NCBI RefSeq assembly: GCF_020194175.1
Contig: NZ_JADYVX010000028.1
Span: 51,342-115,341, forward strand
Length of the DNA: 64,000 nt
Direction of reading: 5' to 3'
DNA from: Bradyrhizobium sp. BRP22
GTDB taxonomy: Bacteria; Pseudomonadota; Alphaproteobacteria; Rhizobiales; Xanthobacteraceae
In this document: in pieces, positions 17,903-26,390 of the stretch
How the letters are laid out: each line of letters begins with the position of its first letter
Position numbering within the stretch: position 1 is the stretch's first letter
Notes under the pieces: generated by a model
Told to the model about the DNA's origin: nothing
The model's database searches: none
What the model saw: the letters and a program-made list of their open reading frames with translations, nothing else
Program-made: the position numbers and the translations under genes

Positions 17903-19795
17903 CTAACTTGTAGCACAAGTCGCTCCTTTCCGCGTGAGCGGTATGGGGACCACAAACCAGAACCACGCCAGGACCTGAACCGCGAGATTGATCGCAAAGG
18001 CGGTCTGGTAAGCGACTTCCGGGTAGTGCCCTTGCTGCGGAATCCAATGCTGGATTACCAGGCCCGTCACATACTGCGTCAGAAATGCGCAACCAATGTG
18101 GAAGACATTGAGTGCTGCGTTGGCACGTCCAGCAAGCTCCTTGGGAAAGAAGTCGGCGAGAACTGCGTAGCTGAGGACGGTCGCCGTGCTGACCGCAGCA
18201 ACAACGCCCCATGGAAGACATGACGGCAAAGGTACGCGTAGGATCACTGCGAGCTGAGCAAGGAAGAACACCATCGCGACAAACCCGAGCAGCGCTCGCG
18301 GACTAATATCCAGCTTGCGGACCTTTTGAACGATAACGCCGAGTATAAGTGCGCTCACACTGGATGCGAGCGCCATGACGAATAGATTCCAGAGCAATTC
18401 TGGCCGATCGAGGCTCTCGACATCGGAGAACCATCGCGCCGCCCACAAGCCCTGTAGGGCCCAGGCTGTCCCAACGCAGCTCGCCGAAAGGGGTGCCAAC
18501 CGCCAGAAACGAGGGTCCATATAAACGGTCTTTAGACCGGTCGTCCGCCCAACTGATGCCGGGGGCGAGGACACTTTTGGGACGACAAGGAAAATAGCGA
18601 GCGCGCATCCCGCCGACGCGATAGCGAGTATTTCAAACAATCCACGCCAGCCGATCGAAACAAGGAGATATTCGGCCGGCATAGTTGCTGTCACGGCGCC
18701 CAACCCTGCCAGCATGATCATCACGCCGTTGAGCAATGGGATCCGTTCACTGGGGAACCAAAGGATGATGGCTTTCAGTCCAGCCGTCAGGGCTGCGGCA
18801 ACACCGAGGCCGATCAACGCTCGGCCGACGAGAAGAAACCAAAAGCTATCCGAAGCGGCGAACAGCGCTGCGCCCACCGCTGCCGCCAGTAACACCACAC
18901 TCTGGATGTGCCGAGGACCATATCGGTCCAACAACACACCGATTGGAATCTGGGCGGCAGCAAAGGTCAGGAAATAGACGGAAGTCAGAAGGCCAAGATC
19001 ATCCGCGCCCAGGCCAAATTCCGATATCAGCGGCTCAGCTATCGTCGCATTGATCGTCCGGAACAGAAACGAAAGGAAGTAAGCGGCGACAAAGGGCAAG
19101 AAGACGCGCAGAATCAAAAGCCACTGTAGTGTGGCACGTACTGCGCCGCGGCGCAGAACCGCATCGCAGGACGATGGCGGCCGTTCCGTTTCGCCCGCTA
19201 CATTCGTTGCGTCCGTATCCGATTTCGTTCGGCACTTTCTCCTTTCCTTCTCAGGAGCCGCCGGGCGCCGTGGCACCTCGCCCACGTCAATTGCCATGCG
19301 GCGCTCCGGCTTATTGACCGTTGAGCCCGTCGGGGGTTCTTTCTGGCTTGATCCGGTCCACGGAGCTTCCTGCCTCGCTGCACCGACCCGTTCAATCGTG
19401 TCCCCCATGAGAGACCGTCCCGCTTGAACGCGCTTTGCCACTTGTGCAGCGAGCTCGTCGAAACGGTCGGATCCAAGCCTGCAGGCTGCGCGCTGAGCGT
19501 TTGCCGACAGCACCGGCGTGGTTGCGAGATGAAATCGCGCATGGAGAGCGACGGTCTCGCTTACGATTCGCAGGTCGTGACCGAGCTGCTCGAGTTGACG
19601 GCTGATGGCATTCAGGCGACTGTCCACCGAGGGCTCATCAATGTCATCGCCAAGATCCAGGAAGCGATCGAGGGCCGCCTCAACAAGTGCCGATTTGCTA
19701 ATGCCTGGACCTTGGGCTGCAGCCGCGAGCCGTCCGCCGACGCGTTCTGAGAGATAAATACCAACCAGCGGCTTCACAGAGGCGCTCCGCCGCAA
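17903..19795 (-). CDS. CopG-type protein fused to MFS transporter
   Basis: A 630-residue open frame of two unrelated parts. Residues 1-145 match the CopG-like ribbon-helix-helix protein usually encoded beside traG/trbB in rhizobial conjugation loci (ISKSALVEAALDRFL, then IVSETVALHARFHLATTP and ...AKRVQAGRS). Residues 220-630 are a 12-helix MFS transporter (GVLLDRYGPRH is motif A). A charged linker (145-215) joins them. In-frame Met167 (19297) could start the transporter alone. Its start overlaps the upstream hydrolase gene. I infer fusion by recombination; substrate unknown. Whether a single fused polypeptide is made is uncertain. Confidence 0.8.
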   Translation of the reverse strand: MRRSASVKPLVGIYLSERVGGRLAAAAQGPGISKSALVEAALDRFLDLGDDIDEPSVDSRLNAISRQLEQLGHDLRIVSETVALHARFHLATTPVLSANAQRAACRLGSDRFDELAAQVAKRVQAGRSLMGDTIERVGAARQEAPWTGSSQKEPPTGSTVNKPERRMAIDVGEVPRRPAAPEKERRKCRTKSDTDATNVAGETERPPSSCDAVLRRGAVRATLQWLLILRVFLPFVAAYFLSFLFRTINATIAEPLISEFGLGADDLGLLTSVYFLTFAAAQIPIGVLLDRYGPRHIQSVVLLAAAVGAALFAASDSFWFLLVGRALIGLGVAAALTAGLKAIILWFPSERIPLLNGVMIMLAGLGAVTATMPAEYLLVSIGWRGLFEILAIASAGCALAIFLVVPKVSSPPASVGRTTGLKTVYMDPRFWRLAPLSASCVGTAWALQGLWAARWFSDVESLDRPELLWNLFVMALASSVSALILGVIVQKVRKLDISPRALLGFVAMVFFLAQLAVILRVPLPSCLPWGVVAAVSTATVLSYAVLADFFPKELAGRANAALNVFHIGCAFLTQYVTGLVIQHWIPQQGHYPEVAYQTAFAINLAVQVLAWFWFVVPIPLTRKGATCATS

Positions 19796-20691
19796 CGCAA
19801 CTCAGCCGTCCTCGTCTCCTTCCGGATCGCCCTGATCTTGTTGGCCGGAGCACGATGAGGCCAACTCCCTCGTTCGACGGCACTCAGGAACCGTTCGACT
19901 TCTGCGTTGAATGCTGCAGGCTCTTCGAGATTGATCCCGTGCCCGGTATTGGGGCACATCCAAAGACCGGCGGCGGGTATCGTCGATTTCAGCATAACGT
20001 TGGTCTGCACGCACGGCTCGTCCTCATCACCCACCGCGAGCAGGACCGGGATCGTCATCTGCGAAAGCTGATCACGGAAATCGTGTAAAGACGGGCGTAC
20101 CGCCTGGCACTGGCTCATCGTATTCGACATACCGCACGCCGAATGCCCCTTGAGCCGCTCAACGAACTCTCGCCAACCTTTCGGATCCTTGTATTTCAGC
20201 TGAATGCGCGTGGAATGATGCGCCATCCTCCCGGCCATCGACTCCATGCCTCGTGCGGCCAGGGCGTGCGCAAGAACGGGCATTTTCTTCAACCAAGGTT
20301 CACGATCCGACGGTAGAGAACCCGATCCTGCTCCGGCCGCGACGATGGCCCGGGCCTTTTCGGGATAGCGCAAGGCAAACAGCAGAGCCGCATATGCGCC
20401 CATGCTGGATCCAATCAGGTGGGCGCGTGAGATTGAGAGGCCGCTCATGACGGCATCAATGTCTCGCACAGAAAGCTCCCAGCCATACGCAGCTGGCTCG
20501 TCCGGGACCTCGCTGGGTGGATATCCGCGCGCATTGAAGGTGATACAGCGGTAGGCGCGGGAGAAGTAACGGACCTGCGCTTCCCAGCTTCGCAAGTCTG
20601 ATTCGAATTCATGAACGAAAATAATCGGATCGCCTCGACCGTACTCCTCGAAATACAATTTGATTTCGGATGACTCGATATAAGGCATCAT
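19774..20691 (-). CDS. Alpha/beta hydrolase
   Basis: A 305-residue alpha/beta-hydrolase-fold enzyme. It has the oxyanion strand IIFVHEFESDLRSW (HGF replaced by HEF), the nucleophile elbow LIGSSMGAYAA, an acidic residue in LLAVGDEDEPC and the catalytic His in NTGHGINLEEP. Substrate unknown; ester or C-C bond hydrolysis are usual for the fold. I use the ATGATG at 20691; the upstream start at 20718 lacks a better site. The last 22 bases overlap the CopG-MFS gene, and the odd C-terminal tail (after residue 283) may be read into sequence that came with that gene. Confidence 0.82.
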   Translation of the reverse strand: MMPYIESSEIKLYFEEYGRGDPIIFVHEFESDLRSWEAQVRYFSRAYRCITFNARGYPPSEVPDEPAAYGWELSVRDIDAVMSGLSISRAHLIGSSMGAYAALLFALRYPEKARAIVAAGAGSGSLPSDREPWLKKMPVLAHALAARGMESMAGRMAHHSTRIQLKYKDPKGWREFVERLKGHSACGMSNTMSQCQAVRPSLHDFRDQLSQMTIPVLLAVGDEDEPCVQTNVMLKSTIPAAGLWMCPNTGHGINLEEPAAFNAEVERFLSAVERGSWPHRAPANKIRAIRKETRTAELRCGGAPL

Positions 20692-20718
20692 CACCACCAA
20701 TTCGCGAACTGTAGGCAA

Positions 20719-21121
20719 CGCGCGACGCGCAAGGATGGCCGTTATGGGCTAAGAGCAGCTATAACTCAGGTGTCGATTTTGACCGCATCGGATTTCGACA
20801 CGTCCTGGGCGTCGAAACGACTGCAAAGCCGCTCGTCTCGGCTTGCTTACTCCTCAAATTGGATCTTGCTTGACCTTCGATGACATTTACCAATCGAGCA
20901 GTCCACTCGTGCCGGCCTGTCCGCAAGAGCTTTGGTGTCCGACATGAGTGCGTGTGAACGCTGGCTTACCGTCCATTGAACGGATGGTGCAGAAGCAACA
21001 TCTCAACCTGGGCCGCGAGCCATCTGCCAAAGTTCAAAGGATGATCTACGTTGCGAAATTGAGGTCACGTCTGGGTTCGGGTTACTCGAGCCTGGCCCCG
21101 GATGCTTGAAGATACGCTCCA
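20719..21121. other. Intergenic, no gene seen
   Basis: Four hundred bases without a supported gene. It probably contains the promoter of the minus-strand hydrolase, but no clear operator or terminator was recognised. Confidence 0.5.
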
Positions 21122-21658
21122 TCACGACAAGAGCTGCTGAACCCTATGTTTCAGGAGCGAATCATCGCGACACACGGCCCATTCCAAAAGCGTCTGCCGC
21201 ACCGTGGTTCCCAGAATGCCATGAGCCGCCAATCGATCGAAAACGAGCGATCGGTCCTCTTCTACGCGTGTCCGGATGAGGTCCGACAGCAAGCGTACGT
21301 CATATCCACGCTGGGCTCCCTGAATAGCCAAAATGAATATTTCTTCTTCAAGCCAGGTCCCACCCAAAAAGATGATACCAGTGTCCGACGAGCCGAGAGC
21401 GTCTGTAAACCGGCGATCGCGCCAAATGGAGAGGACATCGCCGTCAAGCTGCTTTGTCGACCCCATAAGTTGCTCAATAGCTCCTGTCCCGAACGACTGC
21501 CATTCGCCGACAACGATTGACGCAACAGCGAACAATTCGAGCCCTGCCTTCAGCAACGGCAGACCGGGATAGCGCGCGGCAAGACCAGCCGAAGCCAGCG
21601 TTTCGCCGCGCGACAGATTGACCAGAACCACTCGACTATGTCGCGGATCCGCGAGCAT
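21122..21658 (-). CDS. Isochorismatase-like protein, altered active site
   Basis: A 178-residue protein with the topology of the isochorismatase/cysteine-hydrolase family: strand VVLVNLSRG where family members have an aspartate, a Lys in STKQLDGD, and IIFLGGTWLEEEIFILAIQGAQRGYDVRLLSDL aligned with the family's 'G..T..C...TA.DA...GY.V.V..DA' block. The catalytic cysteine position is occupied by Glu and the first aspartate by Asn, so it is unlikely to be a normal hydrolase. It lies 45 bp after luxI on the same strand and is probably co-expressed. The family assignment is from pattern only. Confidence 0.55.
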   Translation of the reverse strand: MLADPRHSRVVLVNLSRGETLASAGLAARYPGLPLLKAGLELFAVASIVVGEWQSFGTGAIEQLMGSTKQLDGDVLSIWRDRRFTDALGSSDTGIIFLGGTWLEEEIFILAIQGAQRGYDVRLLSDLIRTRVEEDRSLVFDRLAAHGILGTTVRQTLLEWAVCRDDSLLKHRVQQLLS

Positions 21659-21703
21659 CGATGTATCAGATCCTTGCTAGACGGTTCTCGCGAGGCGCGG
21701 TCA

Positions 21704-22342
21704 TCAGGCGGCAACTTTGACGATATCGGGAGACACGAGCACAGGGCCGGCAACATCGGCCTGGCCGTACATCCGGTGAAGCGCCTGTTCGGACGTGTCG
21801 AGGAAGCCGGCGACCGCCATGGTCGATCCGACCTGCTGCGGAGCGGCGATCCGTTGCAACGGCCAGCCCGCTCGCCGAAGAATACGTTCCATACGGGTAT
21901 CGGTGACTGTCACAACGCTGTCAACGCACACGCCACGCGCTGCTTCGATCATGGCGGCAAACAGTATGAAAGTTGCGCGGTTGAGACCGCTGCCGCCCTG
22001 CTCGGCGGCAAGCTTGGTGTCGATGCAAAAGCGCGAGCTTTCGAGAATTCTTTCGTCGCGCGGCGCTGCTGTCCCGCCGAGTAGGACAGGAAAGGTGTCG
22101 GCCAACATTGTCGGTCCAGTGGTCGGAAGCAACCGAACCGAGCCGACCGGCTCCCCAACGTCCGATAGCAAAATGAGATATGTTGGACCGAGAGCGTCAT
22201 AAACATCGAGCTCGAACTCACCGGAAACGGACACCGACCAGTCGAGCCTCTCCTTGAAGACGCGCCGCCGCAGCCGATACATCGCGGCGAGCAAATCCAG
22301 ATGACAGCCAAATTGAGGGGTGTGAAGTGCGATGACGTGCAT
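21704..22342 (-). CDS. Acyl-homoserine-lactone synthase (LuxI family)
   Basis: A 212-residue LuxI-type synthase that joins S-adenosylmethionine to an acyl or aryl donor. The family's invariant residues are all seen: Arg27, Phe29, Trp35, Asp46, Asp49, Arg70, Phe84, Glu101 and Arg104 (motifs RRRVFKERLDW, EFELDVYD, GSVRLL, ESSRFC). It looks most like the rhizobial BjaI/RpaI group, some of which use acyl-CoA rather than acyl-ACP; that resemblance is a judgement. It has a strong AGGAGG site and a lux box 56 nt upstream, so it should be induced by the LuxR encoded next to it. Confidence 0.93.
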   Translation of the reverse strand: MHVIALHTPQFGCHLDLLAAMYRLRRRVFKERLDWSVSVSGEFELDVYDALGPTYLILLSDVGEPVGSVRLLPTTGPTMLADTFPVLLGGTAAPRDERILESSRFCIDTKLAAEQGGSGLNRATFILFAAMIEAARGVCVDSVVTVTDTRMERILRRAGWPLQRIAAPQQVGSTMAVAGFLDTSEQALHRMYGQADVAGPVLVSPDIVKVAA

Positions 22343-22347
22343 GCCGA

Positions 22348-22368
22348 CCTCCTAAAAATATCGGGAGG
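22348..22368 (-). promoter_or_regulatory. Possible RBS-sequestering hairpin of luxI
   Basis: In the luxI leader, CCTCC (from 22368 to 22364 on the minus strand) can pair with the GGAGG ribosome binding site (22352-22348) across an A/U-rich 11-nt loop. This could damp translation of luxI. The stem is only five base pairs, so it is suggestive only. Confidence 0.35.
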
Positions 22369-22397
22369 CCTCAAGACCAGAAAGCGACCTCGCAATC

Positions 22398-22417
22398 GCC
22401 TGTCAGATTTTACAGGT
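22398..22417 (-). promoter_or_regulatory. lux box upstream of luxI
   Basis: Minus strand ACCTGTAAAA TCTGACAGGC: dyad arms CTGT...ACAG and 15 of 20 matches to the classical Vibrio fischeri lux box. It is 56 nt from the luxI start codon, between luxR and luxI, the expected place for autoinduction by the LuxR protein. Confidence 0.85.
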
Positions 22418-22532
22418 CGGCTCAGCTCAATATGACTACGTTAGACCATCCTGGATGAAATACAAATAGCATCGGACCGGACTGGTGGGCCCGGCCTCCT
22501 TCGCATCTCTCGCGAACAGTCTATGTGGGTGG

Positions 22533-23264
22533 CTAAGACAACAGACCGCGTCGCATGGCTTCCGCGACGCACTGAGCAATTGAAGCTGCACCAAGTTTGC
22601 GGCGCGCATTCTCGAGATGAAACGCCACAGTGCGGGGCGAAACGCCGATCAGGACGGCGATATCGGCGACAGTCTTGCCTTGCGCGGTCCACGCCAGGCA
22701 TTGGCGCTCCCGCTGCGTGAGGTCACTTCCGACCTGCTGCTGCCCTGTAGCTGGCAAGTCCAGCCTGACGGCGACATGGGTATGAAAATACAAGGCAACG
22801 AGTTGCACGACATCCTTCGATTGAGCAACAAGCCGTTCAGGGTGCACTTCGCGATCACCGGTTGCGAGCGTGAATGCGGCCATCCCTCCGAATCCGGCCC
22901 TAATTGGCACAGTGATACCCGATCTAATCCCGAAGCTTCTGGCCTCATCGAAGAAGCGACGCTGCTCGCGATTTCCGATCGGCGCTGCTCCCTCCCCTCC
23001 CCAACTGAACAATGCGTGCTCGAGACGTGCGCGGCGCACCACAGGATCGAGCTGTTGATAGCCAAGTCGAAAATAGCGGCTGGTCCAGGAGTTCGGATAC
23101 GACGAGATCAGCATCGGCGTATCACTGGTTAGGCGCAGATAGGCAAATCGCTGGAAGCCGAGCCTCTCGGTTAGCCGAGTGGCAACGCGCTCGCATGCAT
23201 CCGGATCATTGGCGGTCTGAATCGCATCAACGAACTCCTGGAAGATATCCTCGATCGAATTCAT
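22533..23264 (-). CDS. LuxR-family quorum-sensing regulator
   Basis: A 243-residue regulator. The autoinducer-binding domain (residues 20-165) has the invariant ligand-pocket residues Trp60, Tyr64, Asp73, Pro74 and Trp88 (YPNSWTSRYFRLGYQQLDP, FSWGG). The C-terminal LuxR helix-turn-helix covers about residues 180-240 (LTQRERQCLAW...VSPRTVAFHLENARRKLGA). It lies immediately upstream of luxI on the same strand, with the lux box between them. A decayed relative sits at 34180-34560. Ligand identity cannot be read from sequence, though the group resembles BjaR. Confidence 0.93.
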   Translation of the reverse strand: MNSIEDIFQEFVDAIQTANDPDACERVATRLTERLGFQRFAYLRLTSDTPMLISSYPNSWTSRYFRLGYQQLDPVVRRARLEHALFSWGGEGAAPIGNREQRRFFDEARSFGIRSGITVPIRAGFGGMAAFTLATGDREVHPERLVAQSKDVVQLVALYFHTHVAVRLDLPATGQQQVGSDLTQRERQCLAWTAQGKTVADIAVLIGVSPRTVAFHLENARRKLGAASIAQCVAEAMRRGLLS

Positions 23265-23339
23265 CTTGTAGGATCACGTTCGACTTTAACCTGCTGCGTG
23301 AGTTCGAAGCGCGAATGAAAGACAGAAGTATCTCGCGGA

Positions 23340-23957
23340 TTACTGCGGTGCCTCGCGAAGTGCGCCAATGCAGAAGTCGATCATTTGACCGAGCGTGGAC
23401 CGGGCAAAGTGGGAGCACGCCGGCGCGGCGAACGGATGGATATGCGCGCAGGTCGCGCTCAGCACACATCCAGCGAGGCTCGTAGGATCGCCGGTCGGAA
23501 GTTCACCCCGTGCCTGCCCCTCGGCAATGATTCGCGCGATCGTGGAACTGATGTCGTCGGCGTAGGTGCGAGCGATGGACCAGTTCTCGGCCATTGAGGT
23601 CAGCACCAGCTCGTACAGCTTGTTGTCGTCAGCGCAGCGAGATACATGGAGCCGCTCGATTGCCCTCAAGGCGCCGTGTAATCGCTCGGCGGCTGAGCCG
23701 TCACGATCAGCGGCGTGGGCAGCCGCCACGACGACCTCGCCGAGCAGCTCCGCCACGACGGCCACCTCGACTGCCCGCTTCGAACCAAAAAAGCGATAGA
23801 CGTTTGCGGAGGACATCGAAACCTGGCGTGCGATGTCCGCAACCGTCGTCTTCCGGTGACCGATCCGCCGATACAACTGCACCGCCGCTTCGATAATACG
23901 CCGCCGCATCGACGTGACGTCCAGGGATTTGCCTATCTCAAGCGCTCCCTCGTCCAC
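23340..23957 (-). CDS. TetR-family regulator
   Basis: A 205-residue repressor-type protein. The N-terminal helix-turn-helix is clear: RIIEAAVQLYRRIGHRKTTV, ADIARQVSMSSANVYRFFGSK. The C-terminal ligand domain contains AIERLHVSRCADDNKLYELV and the 'AENW...A..YA' region typical of regulators related to Bradyrhizobium TetR proteins. I chose the GTG at 23957 because GGAG lies 9 nt before it; TTG 23990 is possible. It is located between luxR and a nitroreductase fragment, and its targets are unknown. Confidence 0.85.
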   Translation of the reverse strand: MDEGALEIGKSLDVTSMRRRIIEAAVQLYRRIGHRKTTVADIARQVSMSSANVYRFFGSKRAVEVAVVAELLGEVVVAAAHAADRDGSAAERLHGALRAIERLHVSRCADDNKLYELVLTSMAENWSIARTYADDISSTIARIIAEGQARGELPTGDPTSLAGCVLSATCAHIHPFAAPACSHFARSTLGQMIDFCIGALREAPQ

Positions 23958-23989
23958 GATTGCCCGCTCCGTTTTCACTGACCACCGCA

Positions 23990-24316
23990 AGGCGATGATC
24001 GGACAATTTGGGGCGGGCCGAAAACACCAGAACGTGGGATGACGTCGTCGTCGCTTGCTCCTGCCCGAACGACGCCTCGCGAGATCTTCTGCTTGATTGA
24101 AGGATCGGAAACGACCATCACATGGAAAGGCTGCGCCCTCAAGGAGCTTGGTACAAGCCGGATAACTTCGAGCGAAGCCTCCAGATCAGCATCAGACACT
24201 TTCCGATCCGGATCAAACGTCTTGCTCGCATAACACCAGCGAAGCGATTCCAAGGTGTTCGTCGCGGAGAAGGCCGGGGATGTGTTCGAATTCATGGAGG
24301 GAAAAAGAGGTAAGTG
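23990..24316 (-). pseudogene. Nitroreductase fragment (copy 1)
   Basis: The N-terminal 85 codons (LRWCYASKTFDPDRKVSDAD, then EVIRLVPSSLRAQPFHVMVV) closely match the nitroreductase at 55339-56016, then the frame shifts (FSARP appears in another frame) and the rest of the gene is missing, running into the tetR start. Its leader, at 24304-24382, also matches the leader of the other copy. It is a truncated duplicate. Confidence 0.8.
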
Positions 24317-24382
24317 TGGACGTGGAAGACACTCGTGTTCTGATCATGAGGATCAACGCGATGGCCAGGTCAGATCCGGCTT

Positions 24383-24903
24383 AGCGACTGGCCGCCCTGC
24401 ATCGCCGATGCTCAGAGTTCACGCGGTAATGGAAACGGACTTGCGTCGGTTGTCCAGACTGAATGCGCCGGCACCAAATGCGATCACCTGCAGAAGACCG
24501 CCGGTGATCGCGATGTTCTTCATGAAATGAATCATTTGGTTCTGGTCAGCCATATTGTTGTGAAACAAGATGGCCGTGGCGAGCGTGAAGATCGCCAGAG
24601 CTGTAGCGGTCAGGCGGGTCTGAAAACCAGCGATCAGAGCGAGCCCCCCGCCCACCTCGACCACGACCGCGACGGCGAAAGCCACCGGGGCGAATGGCGC
24701 GCCGACCGACTGGATGTAGGCGATCGTGTTGGCGGGAGCAGCGATCTTGGCGACGCCGGACATGACGAAGATGAGTGCGATCAGTAATCGGCCGAGTGCG
24801 GGAAGATAGGTAGGTGTGGACATGGAAGACACTCTTCTGGTTTGAGATGGCTGGATTGATGGCTGTTCTTGCCCTGAGGATGGGCAGTCAGATCTGCTCC
24901 ATC
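24383..24903. repeat. Long direct repeat with DoxX gene, copy 1
   Basis: About 520 bp nearly identical to 48616-49137, in the same orientation, covering the entire DoxX gene and its leader. Differences are scattered single bases and a one-base indel near the end. The sharp ends mark recombination junctions. Confidence 0.9.
24419..24823 (-). CDS. DoxX family membrane protein (copy 1)
   Basis: A 134-residue inner-membrane protein with four transmembrane helices (LGRLLIALIFVMSGVAK, PVAFAVAVVVEVGGGLALIA, TALAIFTLATAILFH, NIAITGGLLQVIAFGAGAF). DoxX-family proteins often accompany pirins, azoreductases and nitroreductases under LysR control and are linked to thiol or quinone stress. I start at ATG 24823; the GTG 9 nt upstream lacks spacing for a ribosome site. 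Nearly identical to the gene at 48652-49056, so one is a recent duplicate. Confidence 0.88.
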   Translation of the reverse strand: MSTPTYLPALGRLLIALIFVMSGVAKIAAPANTIAYIQSVGAPFAPVAFAVAVVVEVGGGLALIAGFQTRLTATALAIFTLATAILFHNNMADQNQMIHFMKNIAITGGLLQVIAFGAGAFSLDNRRKSVSITA

Positions 24904-24926
24904 CGACTCCCGACCGCTCTCTTCGC

Positions 24927-25886
24927 CTACGTGATGGGACGCTCGCGAGACATCAGTCGAGGAAACAGTTTTTCTGCATTGCCACGGTTGATCGCGTGGC
25001 GCTGTTTCTCGTCCAGAGGATACGCGTCGAACATGGCAGTAAACTGCGGACGAGCCGGTGCAAAGGGAAAATCGCTGCCAAAGGTGATGTGTGTCGGATC
25101 TGCGAAGGCCAGTAAGGATGGAAGCGCTGCCGGAGTGGAAGATAGGGCAGTGTCGAAATAAAAGCGCTTCATATCAGCCATGATGCTCTCGGCAGTCGTG
25201 CCGGGATTAAATTGCGAAGCACCCGTGAAGCGGTAGGCAGCGTAAGGAAGAAAACCGCCAGCATGGGACAGGATCACCTTGATCTGCGTGTGCCGGCTCA
25301 TGACGCCATTGGCGACCATATGCAGGGCTGTCCGCGTCGTATCGAACGGAAAATCCAATAGAGGGCTCGGTAGCCCTTTCAGCATCTGGATCGGCGGTTC
25401 GGTCGGATGAATGAACACCACGGCCGATCTCGCGTTGAGTTCGGCCCACAGTGGCTCGAAATCCTTGTCGCCCAGGTATTTCCCACCGGCGTTCGACAAC
25501 AGCACGACACCATCGGCGTGCAACTCGTCTAGCGCGTAGACGGCCTCTCCGACGGAGCCGTCGATATCAGGCAGTGGGACGCAAGCGAACTGACCAAAGC
25601 GATCTGGCCGGCTCTTAACCAGTTCCGCGTGATACTCATTCACCTGCCGAGCTAGGTCGCGGCCCTCTGCATCATCGGCTAGATGCACGCCGGGCGCACT
25701 CAGCGAAAGGATGCCGCTAGCGATCGACTGGTCATCCATGGTGTTGATCGCGGCCTGAGGGTCCCACGCTGGTGTCGGCCAGCCACCAGCGGTGAGGCCA
25801 CGATCGTCGAGGAGCTTCCGATAAGCAGGAGGGATCAAGTGCTGGTGGGTGTCGATTCGGGCAGTAGACGTCACGGAATACTCCAC
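24927..25886 (-). CDS. ACMSD-like amidohydrolase (probable decarboxylase)
   Basis: A 319-residue amidohydrolase_2-family TIM barrel. Metal ligands: RIDTHQHLIP (HxH), FIHPTEPP, LSHAGGFLPY and FGSDFPFAP (catalytic Asp). This subgroup includes aminocarboxymuconate-semialdehyde decarboxylase and orsellinate/resorcylate/methylsalicylate decarboxylases, all nonoxidative decarboxylases of aromatic or muconate-type acids. The protein looks complete. Together with the nearby aryl-acid ligase, it fits a benzoate- or salicylate-type catabolic route; the exact substrate is unknown. Confidence 0.85.
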   Translation of the reverse strand: MEYSVTSTARIDTHQHLIPPAYRKLLDDRGLTAGGWPTPAWDPQAAINTMDDQSIASGILSLSAPGVHLADDAEGRDLARQVNEYHAELVKSRPDRFGQFACVPLPDIDGSVGEAVYALDELHADGVVLLSNAGGKYLGDKDFEPLWAELNARSAVVFIHPTEPPIQMLKGLPSPLLDFPFDTTRTALHMVANGVMSRHTQIKVILSHAGGFLPYAAYRFTGASQFNPGTTAESIMADMKRFYFDTALSSTPAALPSLLAFADPTHITFGSDFPFAPARPQFTAMFDAYPLDEKQRHAINRGNAEKLFPRLMSRERPIT

Positions 25887-26321
25887 AGCAAGAAGTTTGG
25901 GACTCGGCGCGAGAGCGTGTAGCGGATCGCCTCGGTGAGCTCGGTCTTCTGGCTCTTGAGATCGAGCTTCTCTCGCGGCCTGGGTTCAAGCTCGGCGGGG
26001 GCGTCCTCAATTCTGTAAGGCTCGGCGATTCTTCGCGGCGTCTCGCCTGCGATCGGCGCGGGACCGGATGCAGCCAGTTCATAGAAGGGCCAGCAAACCT
26101 CGTCCGCGAAGAGCTTCGCCGAGGTGACGCCGAGATCGGCAAGGGCCTGTCGAACATCCAGATAGGCGTTACCTGTGGTGATGATGCCAAGTTGCGCAGG
26201 CTTGGAATCCAGCACGATCGTCTCGATCGGATTGGCTCGCGCGAACCGTGCAACCGCCTGCAACCATTCTTTGGGTCAAGACTTGGGCGATGCTGCCCGC
26301 ACCGATAAATCCAATTTTCAT
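25871..26321 (-). pseudogene. Chimeric remnant: NADP oxidoreductase / indolepyruvate oxidoreductase
   Basis: The minus-strand ATG at 26321 (GGGAGGAATTC site) begins MKIGFIGAGSIAQVLTQRM, a Rossmann start of an NADP-binding oxidoreductase, but after about 25 codons that frame loses homology. From about 26245 a different frame reads PAQLGIITTGNAYLDVRQAL and continues for about 100 residues, matching the internal part of indolepyruvate:ferredoxin oxidoreductase, then ends at 25871. Two unrelated genes were thus joined at about 26245 and neither is complete. It overlaps the amidohydrolase start. Confidence 0.7.
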
Positions 26322-26390
26322 GAATTCCTCCCATTGCGCCCTGTCAATAGAGCGACCGACTTTCCGCCTTCGCTGCCGGCTCTCGATGCG

